Shown: positions 54,641-64,000 of the stretch, one piece after another
Numbering within the stretch: position 1 is the first letter of the stretch
Layout of the letters: each line of letters starts with the position of its first letter
Assembly: GCA_948794795.1 (NCBI GenBank)
Contig: CAQGLR010000015.1
Coordinates: forward strand, 1-64,000
Length of the DNA: 64,000 bases
Source of the DNA: an uncultured Lachnospiraceae bacterium
GTDB lineage: Bacteria; Bacillota; Clostridia; Lachnospirales; Lachnospiraceae
Reading direction: 5' to 3'
Made by a program: the position numbers and the translations under genes
Notes under the pieces: model-generated
The model's database searches: none
Told to the model about the DNA's origin: nothing
The model's input: only the letters and a program-made list of their open reading frames with translations

Positions 54641-56022
54641 TATATTACCTCCAGCAATTCATAAATACTGCCAAAACCTGCCAGCTGCATACCATTTAAG
54701 GCACTTTCTTTTATATTGAGCTTCTGGCTGTTCGCCTTTGGCATAATACATCTCTTAAATCCAAGCTTTGCTGCTTCCATAACACGTTGTTCAGCTAAAT
54801 TAACTGCCCTTATCTCGCCAGTCAGTCCCACTTCACCAAAACATACTGTTTTACTGTCAAATGCCTGGTTGCGGTAACTGGAAAGTATAGCTGCAACAAT
54901 CCCTAAATCAAGTGCAGGCTCACTTATCCTCATACCACCTGCAACATTTATGTAAGCATCATAATCACCCATACGTACGCCAAGCCTTTTTTCAATTACT
55001 GCCATAAGAAGGTTCACCCTGTTATAATCTGTGCCTGCTGTAGCACGCCTTGGCATATTGAAATTCGTCTGGCATACAAGTGCCTGGACCTCTGCAAGTA
55101 TAGGCCTTGTACCCTCCATTGAGCATGTTACTACAGACCCTGGCTCATTCTCAGGCTTGCCCTGGAGCATATATTCAGATGGGTTCAGCACTTCCTTAAG
55201 CCCGTCTGCACACATTTCAAATACACCTATCTCATCTGTCGGGCCAAAACGGTTCTTTACCCCACGCAGAAACCTGTAAGAAGCACCTCCATCCCCTTCA
55301 AAATACAATACAGTATCTACCATATGCTCAAGCATTTTAGGTCCGGCAACAACTCCTTCTTTAGTTACATGACCCACTATAAAAATTGATACAGGCAGGC
55401 TTTTAGCAAGCCTCATAAAGACACTGGTTGCCTCCCTTACCTGGCCTGCACTTCCTGGAGCCTGCCCTGCATCCTCACTGTACATAGTCTGGATTGAATC
55501 AATTATTGCTATCCCAGGCTTTGTATCTGCAATAGTTTCCGAAACAACTCCTAAATCTGTTTCACACAATACATAAAGGTTACTGCTAAAGCTGCCAAGC
55601 CTCTCCGCCCTCATCTTTATCTGTTTAGGTGACTCTTCACCAGATATATACAATATCTTATGCCCCTGTCCAGACAAAAGCCTGCACATCTGTAACAAAA
55701 GGGTAGATTTGCCAATACCAGGGTCTCCGCCCACCAATATAAGTGAACCAGCAACAATACCTCCGCCAAGAACCCTGTCAAGCTCCCCTATGCCTGTATT
55801 AATCCTTTCCTCTTCACCTGCCTGTACTTCATTAAGCTTTGCTGGTGTCCTGTGTACACTGCCAGGTATCCTGCCTTTTATGCTTTCTGTTACATTCCCT
55901 GCTGCTGGCGCTTCAGCAAATGAATCCCATTCATGGCATCCTGGACACTGGCCAAGCCATTTTGGTGACTCAAAACCACATTCTTTGCAAAAGAAAACCA
56001 ACTTTTTCTTTGCTTTTGCCAT
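54640..56022 (-). CDS. radA: DNA repair protein RadA/Sms (460 aa)
   Basis: RecA-like branch-migration ATPase acting in recombination repair. N-terminal zinc finger CKEC...CPGC, Walker A GGDPGIGKSTLL, the RadA-specific KNRFG motif, and a C-terminal Lon-protease-like domain (about 300-460, DYDAYINVAGGMRISEPALDLGI). The ATG at 56022 follows AAGGTGG; 17 upstream codons in the frame are not supported. It begins 1 bp after the stop of the small gene before it. Confidence 0.95.
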   Translation of the reverse strand: MAKAKKKLVFFCKECGFESPKWLGQCPGCHEWDSFAEAPAAGNVTESIKGRIPGSVHRTPAKLNEVQAGEEERINTGIGELDRVLGGGIVAGSLILVGGDPGIGKSTLLLQMCRLLSGQGHKILYISGEESPKQIKMRAERLGSFSSNLYVLCETDLGVVSETIADTKPGIAIIDSIQTMYSEDAGQAPGSAGQVREATSVFMRLAKSLPVSIFIVGHVTKEGVVAGPKMLEHMVDTVLYFEGDGGASYRFLRGVKNRFGPTDEIGVFEMCADGLKEVLNPSEYMLQGKPENEPGSVVTCSMEGTRPILAEVQALVCQTNFNMPRRATAGTDYNRVNLLMAVIEKRLGVRMGDYDAYINVAGGMRISEPALDLGIVAAILSSYRNQAFDSKTVCFGEVGLTGEIRAVNLAEQRVMEAAKLGFKRCIMPKANSQKLNIKESALNGMQLAGFGSIYELLEVI

Positions 56023-56023
56023 A

Positions 56024-56437
56024 CTATAATTTAACCACCTTAACTTCTGAAACCTGCCCTGGGTCAAGCTCAAGGCTTAATAAAAGTTTGCCCCCAAGAT
56101 TGGTTTTCATCTTGCCAACATTAGTCCCCTGTATATATACCTTGTATTCCTTTTCAGGTTCAAGTTCAAGGGTGACAGAAGCATCCTCATACCCCTCAAC
56201 AGAAAACTTAATCTCTGTATCATCCGCCTTCATATGTGTAACAACTGTACCTGGCACAGACTCATATACAAACAGGCCATTCTTCTCAAGCTTTGTAATT
56301 TCCCTGAACGTCTTTACTTTGTATAAATCCCCTTCAAATTCAAAATCAGACAGTTTCTTTTTAGAATCAAGCTCAAAGTTGCCAAAACTTAATGTCCCAT
56401 CATCCTCTTTGCGGATTAATTCTTCTACTACAGCCAT
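56024..56437 (-). CDS. Conserved small beta-rich protein upstream of radA (137 aa)
   Basis: A soluble, all-beta-looking protein without signal peptide; conserved-looking stretches are TLSFGNFEL, KVKTFREITKLEKNGLFVYESVPGT and GTNVGKMKTNLGGKL. I recall Lachnospiraceae orthologues in this position that are labelled 'endosialidase', but nothing catalytic supports that name. GGAGG precedes the start. It probably shares a transcript with radA. Function unknown. Confidence 0.7.
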   Translation of the reverse strand: MAVVEELIRKEDDGTLSFGNFELDSKKKLSDFEFEGDLYKVKTFREITKLEKNGLFVYESVPGTVVTHMKADDTEIKFSVEGYEDASVTLELEPEKEYKVYIQGTNVGKMKTNLGGKLLLSLELDPGQVSEVKVVKL

Positions 56438-56573
56438 TTCTTCTCCTCCTTGTATATTAAAAATAATATAATTTATATTTTTGTGTATTTTTAATAAATT
56501 GATATATACAGAATATCATAATTTGTTTATTTTTTCTACCATTTCCCGCTGGAAAATATAATCTTTTATACTT

Positions 56574-59018
56574 TTAACAAGTTTCAAACTGTAACTTATC
56601 CCCAACGCAGTCTATAATAACTTTGCATCCTGGTTTTATCTTATTGTCCAGCAGCATGTCAGCCATTTCATCTTCTATCTTTGTCTGTATTGCACGTCTT
56701 ATAGGCCTTGCACCATATGTTTTGTCAAAACCATTCTCTGCTATATATTCTATAGCAGAATCTTTTACTTCTATTGAAATATCCATCTGTTCTTTTACTC
56801 TTTTGTCAAGCCCTGCAACCAGTATTTTAACTATTTCTTTAATATCATCCTTATTAAGGACACGGAACACAAGGACTTCATCAATCCTGTTTATAAATTC
56901 AGGTTTAAATATGCGTTTAACTTCTTCCATTACACTATTTTTCATCTTCTTGTAATCAGCTTCTTCATCCTCATTTATTCCAAATCCCAGATGTTTAGGT
57001 GACACTATCTGCTGTGCCCCTGCATTGGAAGTCATTATAATAATTGTATTTTTAAAGCTTATCTTCCTGCCATGTGCATCTGTAACATGTCCATCTTCAA
57101 GTATCTGGAGAAGTATATTAAATACATCAGCATGTGCCTTTTCTATTTCATCAAATAATATTACAGAATAAGGATGCCTCCTGACCTTTTCACTAAGCTG
57201 TCCGCCATCATCATACCCTACATATCCTGGAGGTGAACCAATCATTTTTGATACACTGTGTTTCTCCATATATTCAGACATATCAACCCTGATTATCTCA
57301 TTTTCTTTGCCAAAAACTGCTTCTGCAAGTGCTTTTGACAATTCTGTTTTACCAACACCTGTAGGTCCCAGGAATAAAAATGAGCCTATTGGGCGTTTAG
57401 GGTCTTTTAATCCTGCCCTGCCACGCCTTACTGCTTTAGATACTGCCTCTACAGCTTCTTCCTGCCCTACAACACGTCTATGGAGAATCTCTTCAAGCTT
57501 CTTTAAACGTTCAGTTTCCTCCTCCTGGAGTTTCTGGACTGGAATCTTAGTCCAGTCTGCAATTACATCTGCAACGTCATTTTCTGTAACTTTTATAGAT
57601 ACATTCTGGCGTTCTGCCTCCATCTGCTTATGAAGTGCCTTTATACGTGCTGCTGTTTCATTCTGCCTGCGCTTTATATCTCCTGCAAGCTGGTAATTCT
57701 CATTCCTTATTGCATCCTCCTTCTCCTGGTCAAGCATAAGCTGGCTTTCTTCAAGCTGCCGTAGTTCTGGTGAATGTATATATCTTTTAAGCCCTGCACG
57801 TGCCGCTGCCTCATCTATTGCATCTATCGCCTTATCTGGAAGGAACCTGTCATTTACATAACGTTCAGACATTTTCACTGCACTTGTTATTGCATCATCT
57901 GTTATTTCAACACCATGATGCTCTTCATAACGTCCACGCAGCCCTTTTAATATAGCTATTGTCTCACTGCTGTCAGGCTCATGTACATCTACAGGCTGGA
58001 AACGCCTTTCAAGAGCGGCATCTTTTTCTATATATTTACGGTATTCTTCCCTTGTAGTTGCACCTATAAGCTGCAGTTCACCACGTGCAAGTGATGGTTT
58101 AAGTATATTAGCAGCATCTATCGCACCTTCTGCCCCGCCAGCACCGATTATTGTATGGATTTCATCTATAAAAAGAAGTACATTGCCTGCCTGCATTACT
58201 TCCTTTATTGCACGCTTTATACGTTCTTCAAATTCACCACGGTATTTAGAACCTGCAACCATACCAGATAAATCAAGGGTAAGCACCCTTTTATTTTGTA
58301 TAACTTCTGGTATATTCCCTGCAGCAATATCCTGCGCAAGCCCCTCTACTACAGCAGTCTTACCTACACCAGGTTCACCTACAAGACATGGGTTGTTCTT
58401 GGTACGCCTGCTTAATATCTCCACAAGCCTCCTGATTTCTGCATCCCTGCCAATTACAGGGTCAAGTTTTCCTTCTTTTGCATATTGTGTAAGGTCCCTG
58501 CTGTACTGGTCAAGCACAGGGGTAGCAGATTTGCCACCTCTTTTACTGCGCTGCATAAGGTATTCATTCTTTGCACTTGCAGCATCTTGTCCAGTTGCAG
58601 ACAGTACATCTACATAGATTTTCTGTATATTAACACCTCTTACACTTAAAAGACGTAGTGCCATACTGTCATTTTCCTTTAAAATAGCAATAAGCAGGTG
58701 CTCTGTACCAATAGAAGAAGAACCAAGCCTTTCTGCCTCACTGGCACTTCTGTTTATTACCCCCTCTGCCCTTGGTGTATACCTGGCATCATCTGCCACC
58801 ATAACCTGTTTGCCAGATGACATAAAGTCCTCAATAAGCGCTTTTATCACATCAGGGTTAACACCATTTTCCTGAAGGATATCCGCTGCAACCCCTTTAG
58901 TTTTCAGAAGCCCTAATAAAATATGCTCTGTACCAATATAATTATGGCCTAATAACCTGGCAGTTTTTTTTGCATACTCTAAAGCTTTTTCTGCATTTTT
59001 TGTAAAACGTTTCTGCAT
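56574..59018 (-). CDS. clpC: ClpC AAA+ unfoldase (814 aa)
   Basis: Hsp100 chaperone that feeds substrates to ClpP. Double N-domain (1-145, AEKALEYAKKTARLLGHNYIGTEHIL), first AAA domain (Walker A GEPGVGKTAVVEG, Walker B VLLFIDEIH), middle/UVR-like coiled coil (about 400-475) and second AAA domain (GPTGVGKTELSKALAEA, ILFDEIEKAH). Full family length. The usual ctsR-mcsA-mcsB genes are not upstream, and no CtsR heptad repeat was seen; it sits 26 bp behind a cohesin-like gene. Confidence 0.95.
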   Translation of the reverse strand: MQKRFTKNAEKALEYAKKTARLLGHNYIGTEHILLGLLKTKGVAADILQENGVNPDVIKALIEDFMSSGKQVMVADDARYTPRAEGVINRSASEAERLGSSSIGTEHLLIAILKENDSMALRLLSVRGVNIQKIYVDVLSATGQDAASAKNEYLMQRSKRGGKSATPVLDQYSRDLTQYAKEGKLDPVIGRDAEIRRLVEILSRRTKNNPCLVGEPGVGKTAVVEGLAQDIAAGNIPEVIQNKRVLTLDLSGMVAGSKYRGEFEERIKRAIKEVMQAGNVLLFIDEIHTIIGAGGAEGAIDAANILKPSLARGELQLIGATTREEYRKYIEKDAALERRFQPVDVHEPDSSETIAILKGLRGRYEEHHGVEITDDAITSAVKMSERYVNDRFLPDKAIDAIDEAAARAGLKRYIHSPELRQLEESQLMLDQEKEDAIRNENYQLAGDIKRRQNETAARIKALHKQMEAERQNVSIKVTENDVADVIADWTKIPVQKLQEEETERLKKLEEILHRRVVGQEEAVEAVSKAVRRGRAGLKDPKRPIGSFLFLGPTGVGKTELSKALAEAVFGKENEIIRVDMSEYMEKHSVSKMIGSPPGYVGYDDGGQLSEKVRRHPYSVILFDEIEKAHADVFNILLQILEDGHVTDAHGRKISFKNTIIIMTSNAGAQQIVSPKHLGFGINEDEEADYKKMKNSVMEEVKRIFKPEFINRIDEVLVFRVLNKDDIKEIVKILVAGLDKRVKEQMDISIEVKDSAIEYIAENGFDKTYGARPIRRAIQTKIEDEMADMLLDNKIKPGCKVIIDCVGDKLQFETC

Positions 59019-59044
59019 GCCTGTATGTCCTCCATTCCTTTTCT

Positions 59045-60421
59045 TTATTCTTTCTTTAATATTTCTGATAAATCATCCTTGTTCATTCCCTTAAAATGCA
59101 TATAAACAGATATTATTATTATTACGAGCAGAAGACATATTATTACAACAATTGCAAGCATATATTTGAACTTCTGCACCTCGGTACTTTCATCTGTACC
59201 CCCTGTAACAACAGCATTCCCACTGTTGCCCCTGTACCACGCCTGTACCTTTGGATATGGCATAAGTGTCTGTTCTTCCTTATCATAGAGATAAAATTCT
59301 GGCGGGGCTTTTCCCCTTTTGCAGTATAAAAGGACAAATTTATGCTCTGTATCATTTTCTGACGCATAGACTGTCACCAGCCTTTCCCCCAGCTTCATCT
59401 CTGTTTGTCCAAAACCCTCTGGTATAAGCTCTTTATCCTGAAGTTCTATAACTGTATACTCATCACTTGTATTTAATACAACTTTCCCATCCCTTAATTT
59501 AGCCTGTACATTACCGCCATTTACATATGATACCTCTTCCTGTACCTTAACTGACAGCTTATATACTGTCTTGCCGCCAGTGTGGTTTTTAACTACTATC
59601 TTAATAATATTTTTACCTTCTGTAATATCTTCATTGCCTTTTATTGTAACTTCTGAATCTGGGTCTTCAGTTTCATATGATATGTCAAGGCTCTGCTTGT
59701 CTGTATAAACAACACCGCTGTATTTTAATATATCAGGCGAAAATGATGGTGAAAGTGATATATCTTTAATTTTTAATGACCTGAGCCTGGCTGGGACGGG
59801 TGGGACAGCAGATGGAGCCAGTGTTTCCTCTGGCTCCGGGGTTTCTTCTGGAGCAGGGCTTTGTGTCACTGTACCCCCGTTTCCAGCACCAGCAGGCTTC
59901 TTTGTGCTGCCAGGCTCTTTTGTAGTGCCTGCAGCTTTTTTATTTTTTACTAAAATATTTAATGGACTGTATGAAACTGACATTTCACTTGAATCCGTAT
60001 AACTATATACGCTATATGGCTGTTTAAGCCCAATAGATGTACTGCCGCTTGCCCTTGCAACAAATTTTACAGAATATTTTATTTTACGTGCACCTTTTTC
60101 CCTGTCTGTGTCTGATATAAGAAATTCATTATCATTACCACTGGTTACATTTCCACCTGTAACATATTTAAGCACACTGTTATCATAACTGAAATATCCT
60201 TTAAAACCACCAATTTCATCAGCAGAACTCACTGTTATAACAACATATACTACATCACCTTTTACTACACTTGTACTTTCTGAATTTACCGAAACAGATG
60301 CACTTGAGGCCTGTGTAGTTTTACTGCCTGCAATGCCTGCCAGCACAAAAGAAACCAGTACAGCTATAATATAAAATATGCATTTTCTATTTAAACTCTT
60401 GTTATATCCCATGCCTGCCAA
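59045..60421 (-). CDS. Membrane-anchored cohesin-like and cadherin-like surface protein (458 aa)
   Basis: Order: signal peptide (about 1-38), a cohesin-like beta-sandwich (about 40-165, with GGFKGYFSYDNSVLKYV), a Thr/Pro linker, a cadherin-like beta domain (about 215-300, LRSLKIKDISLSPSFSPDILKYS), a further domain, and a C-terminal membrane helix (about 425-447) with a short charged tail. The frame opens with TTG at 60421; an ATG at 60412 is equally possible. It presents outside the cell. A cohesin suggests dockerin binding, but the resemblance is to fold, not to a proven cellulosome part. Confidence 0.75.
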   Translation of the reverse strand: MAGMGYNKSLNRKCIFYIIAVLVSFVLAGIAGSKTTQASSASVSVNSESTSVVKGDVVYVVITVSSADEIGGFKGYFSYDNSVLKYVTGGNVTSGNDNEFLISDTDREKGARKIKYSVKFVARASGSTSIGLKQPYSVYSYTDSSEMSVSYSPLNILVKNKKAAGTTKEPGSTKKPAGAGNGGTVTQSPAPEETPEPEETLAPSAVPPVPARLRSLKIKDISLSPSFSPDILKYSGVVYTDKQSLDISYETEDPDSEVTIKGNEDITEGKNIIKIVVKNHTGGKTVYKLSVKVQEEVSYVNGGNVQAKLRDGKVVLNTSDEYTVIELQDKELIPEGFGQTEMKLGERLVTVYASENDTEHKFVLLYCKRGKAPPEFYLYDKEEQTLMPYPKVQAWYRGNSGNAVVTGGTDESTEVQKFKYMLAIVVIICLLLVIIIISVYMHFKGMNKDDLSEILKKE

Positions 60422-60493
60422 TATTCTCCAATCTTAAGAAAATTCCATACAACATTATAAATTCCTGGCTAAACCAGCATTTATAATACCAGG

Positions 60494-62749
60494 CTATTTT
60501 CTAGTAACTTCTATTGTATATTTCCTTGCTTTGCCGCTTTCAGAAGTAACTTTTACAGTAAATGTATTTACCCCGTCAGAAAGCTGTTTAGAACCTGTAC
60601 CTGTCAATGTAGAATATGCACTTACTTTTGTTGCACAGATTTTTATACTGCTAACACTTTTATCTACTGTAAGTTTATATTTCTTGCTTCCATCATCACC
60701 CAATACAAACTGTGAGGTAAATGGATAATTTTTAACATATAATGTCTTTAAATAATTATTAGGGTTCTTACCTCCTGATGGAACTTCACATGGCTCCTCA
60801 GGCATATCAGTATATACTGGTATCGAAAATACTATTGGCATATCTGGTTCAATTACACCATATGCAGAAACTGTTTTGGTAGCTTCACTGTTAGGTGCTT
60901 CAATATTTGCCATATACTGGTGTTCATACCTGTTTTTGGAAGTTACATTAAACTTCTCAAGGTAAAGTGTATTCTGCCCCGCATTTATATAATTCTTACC
61001 TATATACTGGGCTCCCCCTGTAATAGATTTATACATATCAGTCCAAGGGCGGTTATAAGTCGTACCTGTGCTTGCCCATTTCAAACCGTTGGCAATAGCA
61101 CCTCCTGCCTCAGTACTGTTATATGCCCCTATATTATAAAAATTGTAAATCCCTTCATATCCTGATACTTTACCAGAAACTGAACTGCTCATAAGCACAG
61201 GGCTTATAACTACTTCCTGTTTCACACGTGAAGCCAGGTGGTATGGGCTCACTTTTGAAGAAGCAGCTGCTTTCATAAATGCCTTTGAATATTTTATGCT
61301 TGTTTCCTTTCCATCTGTACCAGTATATGTGAACTTTTCATTATGCATAGGTGTGTTATTTAAAATTTTCTCCACACCTTCCTGTGTCTGCGTTTCACTT
61401 TGGTACTCAAGGCTCTCAAACTGGAATATACCTCTTTCATCTAAAAAATTCCTTGGGTCCATATAATATTTTACAGCCTTAACTGATGCTGTTACCCATG
61501 TGCTTCCATCATAAGGTATAAATTTATCTGTCTTCCAGTCATATGCACCATCTGCCGTTGATTTCCATGCATATGATTTATTATTACTTAATAAATTAAG
61601 TCCAACTTCTGACTCATTTTTAATAACAGTCCCCCACTTAAGCCCTGTATTAAATGCCTTAAATTCCCAGTAAGGATACTTTGCATGTAAATCCATAAGC
61701 GGCTGTATATAAGTGTCTGGGAACCCTTCTTCTTTAAGCTTGCTTTTAAATTCTTCATCAGTAAGTGGTTCTTTCGTAACTGCTGGAGTTTCTGATGGTT
61801 CTGGGGTTTCTGTAACTTCCGGCCCGTCTGTCACATCTGGAGTACCTGTAACTTCTGGGGTCTCTGTTGGTTCTGGGGTTTCTGTTGCTTTTGGTGTCTC
61901 TGTTGCCTTTGGCGGCTCTGTTGCTTTTACAGTTTCTGTTTTTACTATCTGGAACCTTGTATTTAAAGCTGGCAGATAACCAGATACATTTTTTTCACCT
62001 GCACGCACTTTAATATAAAAATACCTGGTTCCTGAAACTGTTTTTTCACTTAATATTGTAAACTGTTTTGCAATACCTATATTTACCTTGCTTCCTGCAC
62101 TTTCCACTACAGTTTTTTTACCTGCCTCTTTACAAAGTGGTGTTTTAGTGCTTCCTTCCCATATTCCTGGAATGCCATTTCCATATGACACTTTAAGGCT
62201 TCCATCTTTCACATATCCATTATATGTTTTTCCAGAATACTGTAATGATATATAATACCACTTCTGTTTTCCTTTTGTAATATCATCTTTAATTTTAACT
62301 TTTAAACCTTTAGCGGCTGTAACATATTCCTTGCCTGATTTTACATAAGCCCCACTGTCTGAAGCTTTACTCCGCAGCTTAAGGCTTTTGTCTGTAACAG
62401 TAGCAGTAACTTCTGTAGTTACACTTCCTCCTTGTACCTTAATATAAGAACCTAGTACATATCCTTTAAGGCTTTTTCCATTAAGTTTGAAACTTATATG
62501 GTACCAGTTTCCTGCTTTGGCTATAATAGACACTTTCTGCCCATTGGACAGTGTAACACTTGTCCCTCCTGATTTTAAAAGGTCATATGATGTTCCTGGC
62601 CCCTTCCTTACATTAAGGTAAGCACTTACATTAACAACACCCACTGCTTCTGCATGGACCTTGCTGCCATTATTAATCTGGCAGGCTATAAAAAGCATCA
62701 ATGCAGCTGCTATAATTATACATGTTATTTTCTTATGTTTTCTTGGCAT
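60494..62749 (-). CDS. Exported SH3b / glucosaminidase-type peptidoglycan hydrolase (751 aa)
   Basis: Signal peptide (about 1-33); SH3b domains (about 35-108, 112-186 and a weaker 195-270), which bind cell wall; a Thr/Pro/Glu linker; a GH73/mannosyl-glycoprotein endo-beta-N-acetylglucosaminidase-like domain (about 335-620, DERGIFQFESLEYQ, ASRVKQE, YNFYNIGAY); and a C-terminal cadherin-like domain (about 660-751). Glu in RVKQE is the expected catalytic acid. The last domain resembles the one in the downstream cohesin-like protein. Probably cell-wall turnover or separation. Confidence 0.82.
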   Translation of the reverse strand: MPRKHKKITCIIIAAALMLFIACQINNGSKVHAEAVGVVNVSAYLNVRKGPGTSYDLLKSGGTSVTLSNGQKVSIIAKAGNWYHISFKLNGKSLKGYVLGSYIKVQGGSVTTEVTATVTDKSLKLRSKASDSGAYVKSGKEYVTAAKGLKVKIKDDITKGKQKWYYISLQYSGKTYNGYVKDGSLKVSYGNGIPGIWEGSTKTPLCKEAGKKTVVESAGSKVNIGIAKQFTILSEKTVSGTRYFYIKVRAGEKNVSGYLPALNTRFQIVKTETVKATEPPKATETPKATETPEPTETPEVTGTPDVTDGPEVTETPEPSETPAVTKEPLTDEEFKSKLKEEGFPDTYIQPLMDLHAKYPYWEFKAFNTGLKWGTVIKNESEVGLNLLSNNKSYAWKSTADGAYDWKTDKFIPYDGSTWVTASVKAVKYYMDPRNFLDERGIFQFESLEYQSETQTQEGVEKILNNTPMHNEKFTYTGTDGKETSIKYSKAFMKAAASSKVSPYHLASRVKQEVVISPVLMSSSVSGKVSGYEGIYNFYNIGAYNSTEAGGAIANGLKWASTGTTYNRPWTDMYKSITGGAQYIGKNYINAGQNTLYLEKFNVTSKNRYEHQYMANIEAPNSEATKTVSAYGVIEPDMPIVFSIPVYTDMPEEPCEVPSGGKNPNNYLKTLYVKNYPFTSQFVLGDDGSKKYKLTVDKSVSSIKICATKVSAYSTLTGTGSKQLSDGVNTFTVKVTSESGKARKYTIEVTRK

Positions 62750-62762
62750 CCGGCCACACTCC

Positions 62763-63635
62763 TCATCTGATAAGTTTTTTTAGGTCCTCCGTGTCAAAAA
62801 CATAATGTGAATTGCAGAAGTGGCAGTTTACTTCAACAGGACTGCCTTCTTCTATCATTTCCTGTAAACCACTACGCCCTAAACTGGAGATTACCCTGGA
62901 TACCCTGTCTTTTGAGCAGTTACAATAATACTGTATTGGTGTTTTTTCTAAGATTTCTACGCTCCCATCCTTTATAATATATTCTAGTATATCTTCTGGA
63001 CCCATACCACTTTCAAGCATATCTGTTACAGATTTTATACTGTTTATTGATTCCTCAAGCCTGTCTATAACTTCATCATCTGCATCTGGCATAACTTGTA
63101 TTATAAACCCGCCTGCCTGTTTAACAGTATTATCCTTATCCATCAAAACACCAAGCCCAACTGACGAAGGTACTTGTTCAGATGTAGCATAATAATATGT
63201 CAAATCCTCGGCAATCTCTCCAGAAACAAGATGTGTCTGCCCATTATAAGGCTCCTTTAAACCTGTATCCCGGATTACATTTAAAAATCCCGGACCAAGC
63301 GCACCTGCTACATCCAGCTTGCCTTGTGGATTAGGCGGAAGCAGTATTCCAGGATTATTTACATATCCTTTTACATTGCCATCAGAACCAGATGTTACTG
63401 TTAACCCTCCTATAGGTCCTCCACATTCTATCTGCAGGGTAAGCACATCCTTTTCACCTTTCATCATGCTTCCCATCATGCTTGCTGCTGTAAGCAGCCT
63501 GCCTAAGGCAGCAGTTGCAACAGGGCTTGTATTGTGTATGCTCCTTGCCTTTTCCACAATATTCCTGCTTGTAATTGCAAATGCACGTAACTGCTGCCCT
63601 GCTGCCGTTGCCCTTACAATATAGTCTTTTTCCAT
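62763..63635 (-). CDS. hslO: Redox-regulated chaperone Hsp33 (290 aa)
   Basis: Cytoplasmic holdase activated by disulfide formation. The C-terminal zinc-binding cysteines are CNC (about 237-239) and CHFC (about 270-273). The N-terminal fold shows RATAAGQQLRAFAI and GGPIGGLTV. Full length. AGGGAGG precedes the start; it ends 13 bp before the SH3b/glucosaminidase gene. Confidence 0.94.
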   Translation of the reverse strand: MEKDYIVRATAAGQQLRAFAITSRNIVEKARSIHNTSPVATAALGRLLTAASMMGSMMKGEKDVLTLQIECGGPIGGLTVTSGSDGNVKGYVNNPGILLPPNPQGKLDVAGALGPGFLNVIRDTGLKEPYNGQTHLVSGEIAEDLTYYYATSEQVPSSVGLGVLMDKDNTVKQAGGFIIQVMPDADDEVIDRLEESINSIKSVTDMLESGMGPEDILEYIIKDGSVEILEKTPIQYYCNCSKDRVSRVISSLGRSGLQEMIEEGSPVEVNCHFCNSHYVFDTEDLKKLIR

Positions 63636-63720
63636 AATTTATATTTATCCTCCCTGCTTACATTCTTCCAGACAGGTTTCCTTCAACCGCTGTTTACCTG
63701 CTTTATAAAACCTTTCTGCA

Positions 63721-64000
63721 TTACACTCTTTTTGCCACAAAATAAACCCTTTCACTTCTTCCAGAAGGTTCTTCTTTTGTAAATGCATTATAAACTGCTG
63801 CTGTTTCAAGCCCAGCTTTATTAATTAACTCTTTAACTTTTTCTACAGGATATGCCCTCTGCATATGAAGTTCATCAGACCTTTCAAATAAATCATTTTC
63901 TTCATCAACAAGGTTATAAACAGTAATAAGGTATTCATTTATATCTGTATCATTATGGAATTCATTCTCCCATATAAGGCTTGAATCTTCCCGGTTCTCT
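63721..64000 (-). CDS. C-terminus of a class I SAM-dependent methyltransferase, cut by window edge
   Basis: Too short at this end for a complete gene; 92 codons up to TAA at 63721. Residues such as YLITVYNLVDEEN, ELHMQRAYPVEKVKELINKAGL, AVYNAFT and SERVYFVAKRV match the C-terminal half of small Firmicute methyltransferases (UbiE/Methyltransf_25 type). Substrate unknown. It lies upstream of hslO on the same strand. Confidence 0.65.
   Translation of the reverse strand, partial: ENREDSSLIWENEFHNDTDINEYLITVYNLVDEENDLFERSDELHMQRAYPVEKVKELINKAGLETAAVYNAFTKEEPSGRSERVYFVAKRV

Noticed and set aside
56024..56437. Naming the small gene 'endosialidase'
   Set aside because: It has 137 residues and none of the propeller or catalytic parts of an endosialidase; the name would be carried over without evidence.
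1..64000. tRNA, rRNA, known riboswitches, phage or insertion-sequence transposase genes
   Set aside because: None could be recognised by eye. Only MITE-like non-coding elements and a possible Rpn-type fragment at the left edge hint at mobile DNA.

Overview
The window looks like chromosome from a low-GC, Gram-positive anaerobe of the Lachnospiraceae, perhaps near Lachnospira/Eubacterium eligens. The reasons are strong GGAGG ribosome sites, AT-rich sequence throughout, Lachnospiraceae-style surface proteins with lysine-rich C-terminal modules and TPAP linkers, GHKL/LytTR two-component pairs, and housekeeping genes (clpC, radA, hslO) of Firmicute type. The genus is inference; no rRNA or tRNA gene was seen.

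Positions 1-38,100 hold a large arabinan-utilisation locus, a Gram-positive counterpart of a PUL. It contains four exported or lipid-anchored GH43 enzymes (10378-12294, 12394-14535, 14840-17902, 36472-38088), a cytoplasmic GH43 (21716-22672) and a cytoplasmic GH51 arabinofuranosidase (20173-21681). Between them lies a minus-strand operon (35866 to 22778) with two complete sets of ABC importer parts arranged almost symmetrically: SBP-permease-permease, then an NHL/Yip1-like membrane protein and a DUF5696-like secreted protein, then permease-permease-SBP. No ATPase gene is present, so the permeases probably share an MsmX-type ATPase encoded elsewhere. An ArsR-like regulator with a large C-terminal domain (18186-19115) is the local candidate regulator. 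At the left end, three paralogous secreted proteins (458-8261) shuffle LamG domains, a repeated module of about 170 residues and one common C-terminal domain. They have no recognisable catalytic domain and may bind polysaccharide. Inferred flow: surface GH43 enzymes cut arabinan, the ABC systems import oligosaccharides, and GH43/GH51 release arabinose inside.

Positions 8,480-9,215 carry two tandem copies of what reads as a type I toxin-antitoxin module. Each has a small hydrophobic peptide gene on the plus strand and a convergent antisense RNA with its own consensus promoter and terminator. The first toxin copy has lost its stop codon.

Positions 38,200-49,700 are accessory. They hold two GHKL-kinase/LytTR-regulator pairs, an AraC/GyrI-like regulator, a P-loop ATPase overlapping a gene for a protein with nine 42-residue TPRs (a candidate conflict/defence pair), an NAD(P)-binding oxidoreductase facing a broken PadR regulator gene with two matching operators left behind, and several copies of MITE-like palindromic elements.

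Positions 49,700-64,000 return to metabolism and housekeeping. They encode an L-fucose/L-arabinose-isomerase-family protein plus xylulokinase, a 23S rRNA methyltransferase of the RlmL type, and on the minus strand a run containing part of a methyltransferase, hslO, an SH3/glucosaminidase protein, a cohesin-like membrane protein, clpC, a small conserved protein, radA and a small helical protein.
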